A stretch of DNA of 64,000 bases from JAKJEP01 sp964580995 (GTDB lineage Bacteria > Planctomycetota > Phycisphaerae > Sedimentisphaerales > SM23-30): positions 1 to 64,000 of the forward strand of contig CAZOMV010000018.1 in NCBI GenBank assembly GCA_964580995.1, in the 5' to 3' direction. The position numbers and the translations under genes are program-made. The notes beneath the pieces were generated by a model. That model saw only the letters and a list, made by a program, of their open reading frames with translations, searched no databases and had not been told where the DNA came from. Below are positions 54,804 through 63,041 of this stretch, one piece after another (the stretch's first letter is position 1; every line of letters starts with the position of its first letter).

Positions 54804-54838
54804 GGAAGAGCACGGCTGACACAGCAGTGGCACAATTA
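54804..54838 (+). repeat. Dispersed palindromic element, copy 4
   Basis: GGAAGAG precedes CACGGCTG (54811-54818), loop ACA, CAGCAGTG (54822-54829), then GCACAATT. Relative to the other copies the inner stem pairs CCA/TGG are replaced by CTG/CAG, so pairing is kept by paired changes (one mismatch remains). Confidence 0.6.
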
Positions 54839-54965
54839 TATGAATATGTGAACCGTGTGTGCAACCATTTGCCCATCCTGGAAGAACACCTCTCCACCTG
54901 CGGAGGAAAGATGGGGCCGAGAAGCTCCTTTAACGGCGTGAGGTTGGAATGTTAGATAACGCTTC

Positions 54966-55045
54966 TGCTGGTCGCTGCCTAGTCCGAGAAACGGGTGGGC
55001 CGGGCGGCCCACCCGTGAATCCAGCATACCGATTGCAGCAATCGG
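54966..55045. repeat. Composite stem-loop region
   Basis: An 11-bp perfect stem ACGGGTGGGCC (54991-55001) and GGCCCACCCGT (55006-55016) has a 4-nt loop. An outer TGCTGG/CCAGCA pair (54966-54971, 55021-55026) may extend it. A separate hairpin CCGATTGC-A-GCAATCGG follows at 55029-55045. No T-tract is present, so a terminator is less likely than a mobile or REP-like element. Confidence 0.5.
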
Positions 55046-55135
55046 CGATAATGCTGTTTGAGCTTCCGTTGGGTTCGTTTGCTTAGGCTGGGGGCATGAC
55101 GGGCAAAATGGCCCCGTGATGATGCCGGCAGCCGG

Positions 55136-55453
55136 TTATTTCACCATGTCTTTGAGGGCTTTGAGGGGCCGGACCTTGATGAGTTTGCGAGCGGGTTTGG
55201 CGGCAAAGACCTGCTCCTGCTTGGTGAAGGGATTAATGCCCTTGCGTTTGGGGGTGGCCGGCTTCTGAATGACTATGATCTTCATCAGGCCCGGCAAGGC
55301 AAAGACGCCCGGGCCTTTCTTGCCCACGGCCGCTTTGATCTGGTCGGAAAGGGCATCGAACACCGCTGACACCTGCTTGCGGGAAAGCTCCGTGGCCTCG
55401 GCAATATTAGATAGAATTTCACTTTTCGTAACGGGTTTGGCACTCTTTGCCAT
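55136..55453 (-). CDS. HU/IHF family DNA-binding protein
   Basis: A nucleoid protein that bends DNA as a dimer. The 105 residues show an HU-like fold: KSEILSNIAEATELSRKQVSAVFDAL (helices), GVFALPGLMKIIVIQKPATPKRKGINPFT (beta arm with the proline tip region). It has a short basic N-terminal and C-terminal extension. AAGGAG lies 8 nt before the start. Single gene, no operon partner. Confidence 0.88.
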   Translation of the reverse strand: MAKSAKPVTKSEILSNIAEATELSRKQVSAVFDALSDQIKAAVGKKGPGVFALPGLMKIIVIQKPATPKRKGINPFTKQEQVFAAKPARKLIKVRPLKALKDMVK

Positions 55454-55674
55454 ACTGCTGCTCCTTAATAAAGGGAAAACGACATTTTCCCGATGATTTC
55501 TCGCTGATGACCGTCACCAGCGATTTTCCTGATTTTATCTTGTTATGAAATTTAGGCAAACTAATTCTCCTTCTTTGAATTAGCGGTAAGACGCGGCGAG
55601 CCGGATGAAGGGGAACCAGGCTAGCCGCAGCAAAATACTCGATTATTTATGGTAATGACGGAGGAATTCGGGTT
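55454..55674. other. Intergenic region upstream of the HU gene
   Basis: The 221 bases carry the leader and probable promoter of the minus-strand HU gene. A short imperfect inverted repeat around GAAAATCGCTGGTGAC is visible. I see no gene or RNA I can name. Confidence 0.4.
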
Positions 55675-56691
55675 TTACTGCGGGACGAATTCGTTGCCGA
55701 TTTTGCGGGCGCGCTGGGGTTTGTCGAGGTTGATGCCCAGGGCCAGGCCGATTTCGACCAGGAGGTTCCAGCCGGCGCAGAGGAAGACGTAGGGATTGAG
55801 GTCGCCGGCGTCCGGAACGAGGATGGTGGGGAAGCGAGTGGGCCGGGCGGCCAGGGCCACAACTTTCAGGCCGACGCCCTTTTCGAGAACCTCGTGGAAC
55901 TTTTCCATTTCCTCTTCGATGGGGTCGATGACGAAGACCACGTCCTCCGGGTCCATGACTTCCTCGATGCCGTGGACGGCATAGGTGCCTTCGAGAAAGT
56001 CGGACTTGCGGCGGGTGATTTCGTTGGTTTTCAGGGTGAGTTCCTCGGCTACGCCGTCGTTGTAGCCGGCGAAGTAGATGGTGCGGGCGTTCAGGGCGTA
56101 TTTGACGATGGCTGGGTCGATGGGCAGGGTGAGGGCGGTTTCCAGCATTTTAGAGAGTTTGCCGCAATCGACGTTCTGGATTTTGCCGGCGAGGTGGCGG
56201 ATGATGGATTCGTAGAAGAGTCCCTGTTCGACGACGCTCTTGGTGGCGGCGACGGCCTGTTCCCAGCCGCAGCGGAGGACGAAGGTCCGGGCGCAGGCTT
56301 CCTCGAGAAGGGTTTTCTCATTGGCGGTCAGGCCGTAGCGATGTTGATTGTTCAGGGCGGCGAGTTTTTTGGCCAGCAGAACCACTTCCTTGGTGCGGCC
56401 GGAGTTGGAGGCGCAGAAGACGGCGTACTTCGTCAGGTCGTATTGGGCGGCCTGCCGCGAGCCGTCGGTGGCAACCGCCAGATTCAGGCCCCAGGTGAGG
56501 GTTTTGCGGATGGCGTTTTTGGCGGGGAAGATGCGGCTGGAGCCTTCGCCGGAGAAGAATAGCTTGCCGACGGATTTGATTTCCGGGGCCAGCGACTGGG
56601 CCTGGTTAAGGTCGAAATTTTTCACGATGTCAATGGTGTCCATCATTTCGCGGACGAGGGCATGTTTGTTATATTTTTCCTGACGATTCAT
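55675..56691 (-). CDS. SIS-domain sugar isomerase/aminotransferase-like protein
   Basis: Two SIS (sugar isomerase) domains are visible, one from about residue 30 (FSGEGSSRIFPAKNAIRK; ASNSGRTKEV) and one from about 195 (IYFAGYNDGVAEELTLKTNEI; FVIDPIEEE). The layout resembles the isomerase half of GlmS or AgaS-type proteins, so the substrate is probably a phospho-amino sugar. It has 338 residues, no signal peptide. GGAG precedes the ATG. The DUF4954 gene lies 39 bases upstream in the same direction and may share the transcript. Confidence 0.82.
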   Translation of the reverse strand: MNRQEKYNKHALVREMMDTIDIVKNFDLNQAQSLAPEIKSVGKLFFSGEGSSRIFPAKNAIRKTLTWGLNLAVATDGSRQAAQYDLTKYAVFCASNSGRTKEVVLLAKKLAALNNQHRYGLTANEKTLLEEACARTFVLRCGWEQAVAATKSVVEQGLFYESIIRHLAGKIQNVDCGKLSKMLETALTLPIDPAIVKYALNARTIYFAGYNDGVAEELTLKTNEITRRKSDFLEGTYAVHGIEEVMDPEDVVFVIDPIEEEMEKFHEVLEKGVGLKVVALAARPTRFPTILVPDAGDLNPYVFLCAGWNLLVEIGLALGINLDKPQRARKIGNEFVPQ

Positions 56692-56730
56692 AGGATTCTC
56701 CTTTATTAAAGGTTTTTGGTTTTGATGATT

Positions 56731-58932
56731 TTAGCCGCGCTGCCTGATTTCTCCAATCGTGCGGGCGTATTGTTCGGTTTCCTGACGTATTTGTTTGACG
56801 AAGCTGTTGTCGTCGATGGTGCCGAGGGCGGCGGTCATTTCCTCCTGGTTGCGGTAGGTGGCCTGGCGGAAGGGATTGTCGTAATCTTTCTTTCGCGAGA
56901 TATAGACCTGATCGCAGATGTATTGCTGGACGGTGAGCGAGCGGTCCAGGGCGGCCTGCCACTGGGGCAGGGAGGGTTCTTCGGTGCACAGCAGGTGGGA
57001 AAGAGTGGCCCAGGCGTGTTTTTGTTTTTCGAGCGGGTAGTTCTTCCAGAGTTTTTCGTACCGGTTATGGATATCGGTCCAGGTGGAGAGCTGGCCGGTG
57101 CGGATATCGGAGCGGAGCTGGTCCACGTCGGGGGCGGGGATGAGCTGGCCGCCGAGATTGACCCATTGCGTTTGCCGCTGATTTTTCAGGGCGGCATTCA
57201 AGTCGTGGAATTTGGTGCCGGGATGGGTTTGCAGCCAGGCTATCAGATTGTTGACGGCATAGTAGAAGAGCATATCCTCATAGGCGTGCCAGGCCGGCTG
57301 GCATTTCTGGATGACCACCTTGCGGCGGGATTTTTCCATATTTTCGCCCAGTACTTCCAGGGTTTTCAGTCGCGGGTCGGATTCGCGGAGGAGTTTTTCG
57401 CCGAGGCGGGTCCATTCTTCATCGTTCGGGGCCTGGATTTGCGGGTCGATGCGGCTGAGGGCCTGTGCGGTCCAGCGCTGGAGCAGTTGACGGGCGGAGA
57501 GGATTTCTTCGACGGTGTCGGGGGCCAGGAAGTCAAATTCGATGTTCTGGATTTTGTTCAGGCGTTTGTCGCGATCGGCGAATTTCCAGGAATTGCGGAT
57601 GAGGGCGTACATGTTGTAAAGCCACCAGAAGGCGGGGGTTACTTCCAACTGGTCGCGGGCGGCGTTGTTGTTGAGCAGGGAGAAGGGCAGGGGGATATTC
57701 AGCTCGGCTGGGTAGTCGGCCTTGGAGAGGAGGGTGAAGGAGGCGAAGCGGCAGGAGTGTTTGACGGAAGTGCACAGGCCGGGCCAGAAGCCGCGACCGG
57801 CCTGGATTTCGTTGTCGTTGGCGCGGCTGTTGTGGTTGGAGCCGATGGTGGCGCCGGCGGCCATGTTGCTCTGGCCCAGGACCAGGGAGGCGACCAGAAA
57901 GGAATTGTTGTGGTGCTGTTCGTGGGCGGGGAAGACCAGGTTGTTCAGGATTTCGCAGCAGGAGACGGTGGAGTTGTCGCCGAGGAAGGAGTGAATGAGG
58001 CGAGCGCCGTATTTGAGGTTGGAGTTCTGGCCGAGGATGAAGCGGACGGCCTTGCAGCCGTAGAAGATGTGGCAGCCGCAGCCGATGATGCCGTTGACCA
58101 GTTCGACGCCTTCGCCGATCTGGGTGGGTTCATCGGGGGAGGAGTGGATGGTCAGGTTCTTGAGCTTGTTGGCGCCTTTGATGTAGCAGTGGGGGCCGAT
58201 TTTGACGTCCTTGAGGATGCGGGAGTTTTTGATGACGCACTGATCGGCGACCATGCCGTAGTAGCCGCGGCGGTGGTCGAAGGAATTCTGGGTAATCTGC
58301 TTGAGCTGCTCCAGGAGCGGGCGGTCGTCGCGGTATTTGGCCCAGAGATAGGCGTCGGCGGAAATCATGCCGTCAAAGGGGAGGACCTGGCGGCAGCCGG
58401 TTTCGTTCATGAGGTCCAGCCAGACGCGGACTTTTTCCGGCTCACCGTCTTTGAGGATGCCGTTGCCGAATTTGGCGTGGTTGGAGGTGTTCATTTCGTC
58501 GATGTTGGTCAGGATGCAGCGGTCGCCGATGATGTAGTAGGCCAGGTAGCGGACGCCGTGGATGGCGACGTGGTCGCCGATGTCGCAGGAGACGATGAGG
58601 CTGTCGGTGATGCCGGTGGGGACGCGGAAGTCATGGTGTTCGAGAATCATGTTGCGGAGGCGGCCGATGCGTACCAGGCCGAAAAATTTCGAGTTTTTAA
58701 TCTGGCCGGGATCGAATTCCTCGGTGACCAGAAGCTGGTCCCAGTTGTCGCAGTCGTTGCTGTTTTTCACCAGGCGCTCGACCTCGTCGGAGCGGAGCTG
58801 GCGATAGTGGTCGGCGGGGTGGGGCGACTGGGCGTTGCGAAAGTGATATTCGTCCTGGCCGGGGGGGAGAAATTCCGGGGGGATGAACTGGCGGCCGATG
58901 CTTCCGGGCGGCAAAATTACAACGTTATCCAT
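56731..58932 (-). CDS. DUF4954 family protein (left-handed beta-helix)
   Basis: ATG 58932 (MDNVVIL) has GGAG 8 nt upstream; the open frame extends to 59442 but that part has no family match. The 733 residues carry hexapeptide-like repeats in the middle (CVIKNSRILKDVKIGPHCYIKG, LVNGIIGCGCHIFYG), the mark of a left-handed parallel beta-helix as in acyl- or nucleotidyl-transferases. The conserved GRGFWPGLCTSVKH segment fits DUF4954. Function is unknown; location next to a sugar-phosphate SIS protein suggests nucleotide-sugar or amino-sugar metabolism (inference). Confidence 0.8.
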   Translation of the reverse strand: MDNVVILPPGSIGRQFIPPEFLPPGQDEYHFRNAQSPHPADHYRQLRSDEVERLVKNSNDCDNWDQLLVTEEFDPGQIKNSKFFGLVRIGRLRNMILEHHDFRVPTGITDSLIVSCDIGDHVAIHGVRYLAYYIIGDRCILTNIDEMNTSNHAKFGNGILKDGEPEKVRVWLDLMNETGCRQVLPFDGMISADAYLWAKYRDDRPLLEQLKQITQNSFDHRRGYYGMVADQCVIKNSRILKDVKIGPHCYIKGANKLKNLTIHSSPDEPTQIGEGVELVNGIIGCGCHIFYGCKAVRFILGQNSNLKYGARLIHSFLGDNSTVSCCEILNNLVFPAHEQHHNNSFLVASLVLGQSNMAAGATIGSNHNSRANDNEIQAGRGFWPGLCTSVKHSCRFASFTLLSKADYPAELNIPLPFSLLNNNAARDQLEVTPAFWWLYNMYALIRNSWKFADRDKRLNKIQNIEFDFLAPDTVEEILSARQLLQRWTAQALSRIDPQIQAPNDEEWTRLGEKLLRESDPRLKTLEVLGENMEKSRRKVVIQKCQPAWHAYEDMLFYYAVNNLIAWLQTHPGTKFHDLNAALKNQRQTQWVNLGGQLIPAPDVDQLRSDIRTGQLSTWTDIHNRYEKLWKNYPLEKQKHAWATLSHLLCTEEPSLPQWQAALDRSLTVQQYICDQVYISRKKDYDNPFRQATYRNQEEMTAALGTIDDNSFVKQIRQETEQYARTIGEIRQRG

Positions 58933-59181
58933 GATCGAACTCCTACCTGCTACAAGCGGCATTTTGCAATTACGCGAACCTGAGAACGATTTTATTTGGT
59001 ATGGGAATAATTTAACAGAAAAAAATGGGACTGTACATGTTAAATGGAAGCGTTTTTTGGGGTTGGGTGGGAAAGAGAAAGCCGGAGAGGGGTAAACTTT
59101 GCGGTTGATTGACGGGGAGGGAGGGCATACAATGCTGCGATTATGGTGAAAAGGTGAAAAATAGAGAAGAAGGAAGCGGCT

Positions 59182-59769
59182 GTGAGTGAAGAAACGGTAA
59201 AGATTGAGAAGCTGAGTAATGGCATGACGCTGGTGGCGGAGCCGATGCGGGAGGTGTCGTCGGGTGCGTTTGTGATTCTGGTGCCGGCGGGGGCGGCGTA
59301 TGATCCGGCGGGTCGGACAGGGACGGCGGGCGTGTTGGGGGATCTGGTATTTCGGGGGGCCGGGCAGATGGACAACCGGACGCTGAATGACCGGCTGGAC
59401 GGGCTGGGGTTGCATCAGAGCAGCGGGACCTCGGCGTTTCACAGTAATTTTAGCGGGTCGCTGGTGGCGGATAATCTGGAAGCGGCACTGGAGTTGTATG
59501 GGGAGATTTTGCAGCGGCCGATGCTGCTGGCGGACCAGTTTGAGTTATGCCGGGAGCTGGCGATTCAGACGCTGGATTCGCTGGAGGACGATCCGCATCA
59601 GAAGATCTCGATGCTGGTGCGGGAGCAGTATTTGCCGTATCCGGTGGGCCGGCCCGCGTTGGGCAAGCGGGCGGAGCTGCAGGAGCTGCGGGCGGGGGAG
59701 GTGAAAGAATATTACGGCCGCTGTTATGGGGCGGAGGGGACGATCCTGGCCGCGGCGGGTGAGCTGGCC
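59182..59769 (+). CDS. M16 family zinc peptidase, N-terminal part only
   Basis: The 196 residues match the first domain of an M16 peptidase, but the usual HxxEH zinc motif is replaced around GTAGVLGDLVFRGAGQM (expected at about residue 50), so it is probably the non-catalytic partner type. GTG 59182 is the start. Homology ends at AAAGELA, where the run of G begins, and the frame beyond is not coding-like. A full M16B protein has more than 400 residues, so the gene is cut. Confidence 0.75.
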
Positions 59770-59781
59770 GGGGGGGGGGGG
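59770..59781. other. Poly-G run and probable contig join
   Basis: Twelve consecutive G interrupt the M16 gene. To the left the + strand is G-rich and genes are planctomycete-like. To the right base composition is balanced and high-GC and genes are proteobacterial-like. This is the pattern of a chimeric join or sequencing artefact rather than a natural boundary, although a real insertion cannot be excluded. Confidence 0.7.
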
Positions 59782-59893
59782 AATGGGGCTTCGCCCGGGC
59801 GGGGTTTCGCGTTCGGAGGTTGCTCGACCCGGCCAGGGTGGGGACGCACTTCGATCATGACGGGAGGGGACACTGGAAGCGGGGCGAAGGGAA

Positions 59894-60178
59894 ATGGACG
59901 GAATGCTTGAAGGCCGGCGCGGGGTTATCCTGCAGCTTGCTCGGGAACATGGCGTGACCCGCGTGCGCGTGTTCGGATCGATGGCGCGCGGTGATGCACG
60001 GGCGGATAGCGACGTCGATCTTCTGGTCGATCTGGAGCAGGGCAGGACTTTGCTTGATCTCGGCGCGCTGCTGATGGATCTGCAGGATCTGCTACACCGA
60101 AAAGTTGACGTGCTGACCGAAGCCGCACTCCATCCGCGGATCAGAGAGCGGGTGCTTCGCGAGGCGATTCCGCTGTGA
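59894..60178 (+). CDS. MNT-type minimal nucleotidyltransferase
   Basis: The 94 residues contain the full MNT motif VFGSMARGDARADSDVDLLVD (GS...D-x-D; catalytic aspartates about 40 and 42). Such proteins are antitoxins that AMPylate or otherwise modify HEPN toxins. A second in-frame ATG lies at 59903. The stop overlaps a GTG that starts a HEPN-like fragment, as expected for the MNT/HEPN pair. Confidence 0.85.
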   Translation: MDGMLEGRRGVILQLAREHGVTRVRVFGSMARGDARADSDVDLLVDLEQGRTLLDLGALLMDLQDLLHRKVDVLTEAALHPRIRERVLREAIPL

Positions 60179-60213
60179 AGGAGGACATCGTCTATGTCGA
60201 GCATGCCGTTTCT
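60175..60213 (+). pseudogene. HEPN toxin start, cut
   Basis: GTG 60175 overlaps the MNT stop by 4 bases and reads MKEDIVYVEHA, as HEPN partners commonly start. The similarity ends after about 11 residues and the rest (over 90 residues) is missing. No HEPN Rx4-6H motif is visible in any frame downstream. Confidence 0.4.
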
Positions 60214-60284
60214 TGCTTGCCCGCTTCAACAGACGGTTCTTCGCTCCGTGCTGATATGCGTCAGCATCCTTCGGCAGCGAGTCC

Positions 60285-60725
60285 TCAAGTGGCGCCCGCA
60301 GCACTTCCGGTCTCGACATATGCGGCGGCGACACGCACCTTCGCACGACCGGTCAGTACCAGGGCCGTACCATCGGAAATGCAGTCTATTCCTGCCGTCA
60401 CCATGTAGCTCCCTTGCAGCGCCTCGCGCCGCTCGATCTTTAACCGCACTACGAGCGCCGAACCCACCCACACGGGTTTCAGGAACCTGAGATCGAGAGA
60501 GCCGTTCTCCGACCACGCCTCGCCAAAGGTGCTTGTCAGCGCACGATGCACGATCGCTGCCGTAATTGCGCCGTGCACCACGGGCGCCTGAAACCCCGCC
60601 GCGGCCGCCGCGCTGGCGTCATAGTGAATCGCGTTGGCGTCGTTGTTCACCTCACCGTAGCACTTCGTCATTTCGGCGGTGATGGGCGGAAACGCGAGTT
60701 CAAATACCTGTTGTTCCGAAATCAT
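60285..60725 (-). CDS. MaoC-like hot-dog dehydratase domain protein
   Basis: The product is a hot-dog-fold protein of the MaoC (enoyl-CoA hydratase 2) type. ATG 60725 (MISEQQVFEL) has GGGAG 5 nt upstream; the frame is open to 60842 but would then overlap the divergent gene. The typical AEMTKCYGEVNNDANAIHYD and FQAPVVHGAITAAIVHRAL segments hold the expected D/H pair (D-x4-H of the hydratase motif). It has 146 residues. It is divergent from another hot-dog gene at 60817; the two may act together. Confidence 0.8.
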   Translation of the reverse strand: MISEQQVFELAFPPITAEMTKCYGEVNNDANAIHYDASAAAAAGFQAPVVHGAITAAIVHRALTSTFGEAWSENGSLDLRFLKPVWVGSALVVRLKIERREALQGSYMVTAGIDCISDGTALVLTGRAKVRVAAAYVETGSAAGAT

Positions 60726-60816
60726 CCAGTCTCCCAGCCCGCCAACAAGACGGATCGGCTTGCGTGTTTCCCGATTTCCGAACAGGATAAGATCAATTTC
60801 CGCATTTGAAGTGGTG

Positions 60817-61230
60817 ATGCCGCCCGTGGGCGAAGAATACATCTTCGAGAATCTTGTCCGGGGCCAGCCCCTGAAGCCGGTGCTGCACGAGCTGTCGGCC
60901 GAGTTTGTCGAACGCTACCGGTATGCGATCGGTGAACCTCCGTCGGCGCTGGCGAGCGCGGACGCGGTTCCGTCGGGAATCGCCACGCTCCTGTCGACAG
61001 CGGTTTTCCGTGCAGGGACCGCAGGCCGCATCGGAGACCTGCACGTCCGGCACGAATACGAGCAATTTTCTCCGCTGCACGTCGGACAACGCACGCTCAC
61101 CACCGGCTATCTGAGCGACAAGTACTTGCGAGGCGCGCGAAGGTTCGTTGTCTACGATACTCTGACGGCCGACGCGGAAAGCGGATTGGTCCACGTACGC
61201 TGCAGAGTCACCTTGGCAGTAACCCGTTGA
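60817..61230 (+). CDS. Hot-dog-fold (MaoC N-terminal type) protein
   Basis: From ATG 60817 the 137 residues read like the N-terminal, non-catalytic half of MaoC-type dehydratases: LKPVLHELSAEFVERYRYAIG, then LHVRHEYEQFSPLHVGQ, and YLRGARRFVVYD near the end. The frame upstream to 60679 is a shadow of the opposite gene. It sits divergent to the 60725 gene and is followed by a Bug receptor gene. Confidence 0.7.
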   Translation: MPPVGEEYIFENLVRGQPLKPVLHELSAEFVERYRYAIGEPPSALASADAVPSGIATLLSTAVFRAGTAGRIGDLHVRHEYEQFSPLHVGQRTLTTGYLSDKYLRGARRFVVYDTLTADAESGLVHVRCRVTLAVTR

Positions 61231-61263
61231 GTTCGCCGCACTGACATTTCCCGGAGGATACCC

Positions 61264-62253
61264 ATGACCACAGCCGCTTTCAGAACCATTGCGCGCTACT
61301 TGCTCGCAGCCGGATTCCTCGCCTGCGCCTTGCCGGTTGCCTCGCAGACCGGTGATTGGCCGGGCAGGCCGATCAAGTTCATGGTGCCTTTCCCACCGGG
61401 CGGCACGATTGATCCGCTCGCCCGCCTGATCGCGCAACGGCTGACGCAGGACCGGGGCTGGACTGTCGTGGTCGAAAATCGCGCCGGGGCGAGCGGTTCG
61501 GTCGGTACTGGAATCGCAGCCAAGGCGCCTGCCGACGGCTATACCTTCGTCCTGGTCTTCGACACACACGCTGTCAATCCGAGCCTGATTCCCTCGCTGC
61601 CGTTCGATACGCAAAAGGACCTGGACCCGGTGATGGTGATCGGGACATCCGCGATGGTGCTCTCGACCCATGAGTCGCGCCCGTTCCGCACCATAGACGA
61701 TGTTCTCTCCGCGGTAAGAAGCAAGCCGGATTCGGTCATATACGGAACCATAGGCAACGGCAGCCTTGCTCATCTGACCATGAAGCAGCTCGAGCCGCTG
61801 GGCCATTTCAGCGTGACCCATGTGCCCTACAAGGGCGGCGGCCCGCTGCTGCTGGATGCGGTGGCCGGAAGGCTGGATACGTTCATGACGTCGATTGCGG
61901 CGCAGATTCCCCATATCAAGTCCGGCAGGATGCGCCCCCTGGCTGTTACGGGCGACAAACGCGCCAAGCAACTTCCCGACGTGCCGACGCTTGCGGAGAA
62001 AGGCTTTCCCGGCTTCTCCTCCAAGACCTGGTGGGGATTTCTCGCGCCGGCGCGCACACCCCGGCCGATTGTCGATGCCATGCACCGCGAGATTCGCCGC
62101 ATCCTCGAAGATCCCGCGGTCAAGGCGCAGCTCGAAGAGCAGCTTGCGATGGAGATCTGGGCGAGCTCGCCTGATGAGATGAGAACCTTCGTAAGCAGCG
62201 AGATCGAACGTTGGGCCAAGGTGATCAAGGAGAACAACATCAAGTCGGATTGA
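61264..62253 (+). CDS. Bug-family tricarboxylate-type solute receptor
   Basis: A periplasmic receptor of the tripartite tricarboxylate transporter (TctC/Bug) family. The signal peptide ends near VASQ. Family pattern follows: WPGRPIKFMVPFPPGGTID, ENRAGASGSVGTGIAAKAPADGYTF and LAPARTPRPIVDAM. It has 329 residues, normal. Such genes are very abundant in Burkholderiales, supporting a betaproteobacterial source for this end. Transporter subunits TctA and TctB are not present. Confidence 0.92.
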   Translation: MTTAAFRTIARYLLAAGFLACALPVASQTGDWPGRPIKFMVPFPPGGTIDPLARLIAQRLTQDRGWTVVVENRAGASGSVGTGIAAKAPADGYTFVLVFDTHAVNPSLIPSLPFDTQKDLDPVMVIGTSAMVLSTHESRPFRTIDDVLSAVRSKPDSVIYGTIGNGSLAHLTMKQLEPLGHFSVTHVPYKGGGPLLLDAVAGRLDTFMTSIAAQIPHIKSGRMRPLAVTGDKRAKQLPDVPTLAEKGFPGFSSKTWWGFLAPARTPRPIVDAMHREIRRILEDPAVKAQLEEQLAMEIWASSPDEMRTFVSSEIERWAKVIKENNIKSD

Positions 62254-62368
62254 GGAGAGGATTCGAAAGCGAACACAATCCGGATTGCGCGTCGCTGCAA
62301 TCGCCTGATTGCGCCGCGCCTGCGCGCCTTTCTGCATTTGGACTCGAATTGATTTTCCTGTCCCTCTC

Positions 62369-62433
62369 GGCAAACCCGCGCACATGGAGGTCGATGCCGC
62401 CGCAAACGAGCTTTACATCGCCGACGCCTACGG
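62369..62433 (+). pseudogene. NHL/beta-propeller repeat fragment
   Basis: A short stretch reads GKPAHMEVDAAANELYIADAYG, one typical NHL-repeat unit (segment given only in part here: GKPAHMEVD and NELYIADAYG). It has no start and stops matching exactly where the opposite-strand NIPSNAP fragment begins. It is therefore a piece of a larger gene cut at about 62434. Confidence 0.5.
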
Positions 62434-62434
62434 C

Positions 62435-62578
62435 GTTGGTGCCTTCGTGCGGCAGGAAATAGCCGACCAGATGCCCGCCCCACGCGGGGATGATGCAGCC
62501 CCAGTTCTGCGCGTACTCCTTGAATTCATCGCGCTGGAACGGATCGATCTCGTATCGGATGAAGCAGGTGATCGTCAT
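62435..62578 (-). pseudogene. NIPSNAP family protein, N-terminal fragment
   Basis: Read from 62578 leftwards, it starts MTITCFIRYEIDPFQRDEF, then GGHLVGYFLPHEGTN, which is the N-terminal half of a single-domain NIPSNAP protein (about 105 residues in full). After HEGTN the family similarity ends abruptly at about 62435. The frame stays open to 62240 but is not NIPSNAP-like. Confidence 0.6.
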
Positions 62579-62667
62579 TGGTCTTCTCCTCATGGCCGGC
62601 GCTTACGATAGCCCGTTGGCGCGCATCGATGCTACGTCTGAGATCGAACGATCAGAGGGGGCTCGCA

Positions 62668-62918
62668 ATGACGAAGCAGTTCGCTGGCAAAGTTGCACTG
62701 GTGACCGGCGGCGGTGCGGGCATCGGCCGCGCCAGCGCGCTCACGTCTGCCCGCGAAGGCGCGCAAGTTGTCGTGTCCGATCGCAACGCGCAGGACGCTG
62801 AACGGACGGCGCACGAGATCGAAGCCCTGGGGAGCCGTGCTCTGCTTGTGTTCGGATGCGTCCTCGTTTGTTACCGGGCCACACCCTGGCGGTGGACGGC
62901 GGTTTTCTCGCGCAATAG
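62668..62918 (+). pseudogene. Short-chain dehydrogenase with internal deletion and frameshift
   Basis: It begins normally (KVALVTGGGAGIGRAS, NAD-binding TGxxxGIG), reaches EIEALGSRALLV at about 62850, and then jumps in another frame to SDASSFVTG and, after one extra C in GGGCCACACC, to HTLAVDGGFLAQ and a stop. About 160 residues, including the catalytic YxxxK, are missing. A normal SDR has about 250 residues. Confidence 0.7.
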
Positions 62919-62967
62919 GGGCAATCGCCCCGCGGAGATAGAATCAGGCATCGGGGAGGATACGGAC

Positions 62968-63033
62968 ATGCTCAATACCATCGATTTGCGCAAGCACTTC
63001 TTCGGCGTCCTGCTGGTGCGCGGCTGCTTCTAG
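62968..63033 (+). CDS. Possible 21-residue small ORF
   Basis: ATG 62968 with GGAGGA upstream gives MLNTIDLRKHFFGVLL and ends RGCF. The ribosome site is good, but no family is recognised. It could be a leader peptide or a fragment, since neighbouring genes here are cut. Confidence 0.3.
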   Translation: MLNTIDLRKHFFGVLLVRGCF

Positions 63034-63041
63034 CGCGCTCG

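Noticed and set aside
54966..55045. Rho-independent terminator of the HU gene
   Set aside because: Strong hairpins but no T-tract on the relevant strand, and too far from the HU stop.
56716..58983. A 755-residue open frame on the + strand
   Set aside because: It is antisense to the DUF4954 gene and has a Val/Gly/Asp-rich shadow composition; the minus-strand gene has family motifs and a ribosome site.
60793..62385. A 530-residue open frame on the minus strand
   Set aside because: Antisense to the Bug receptor and hot-dog genes, both of which have clear family motifs.
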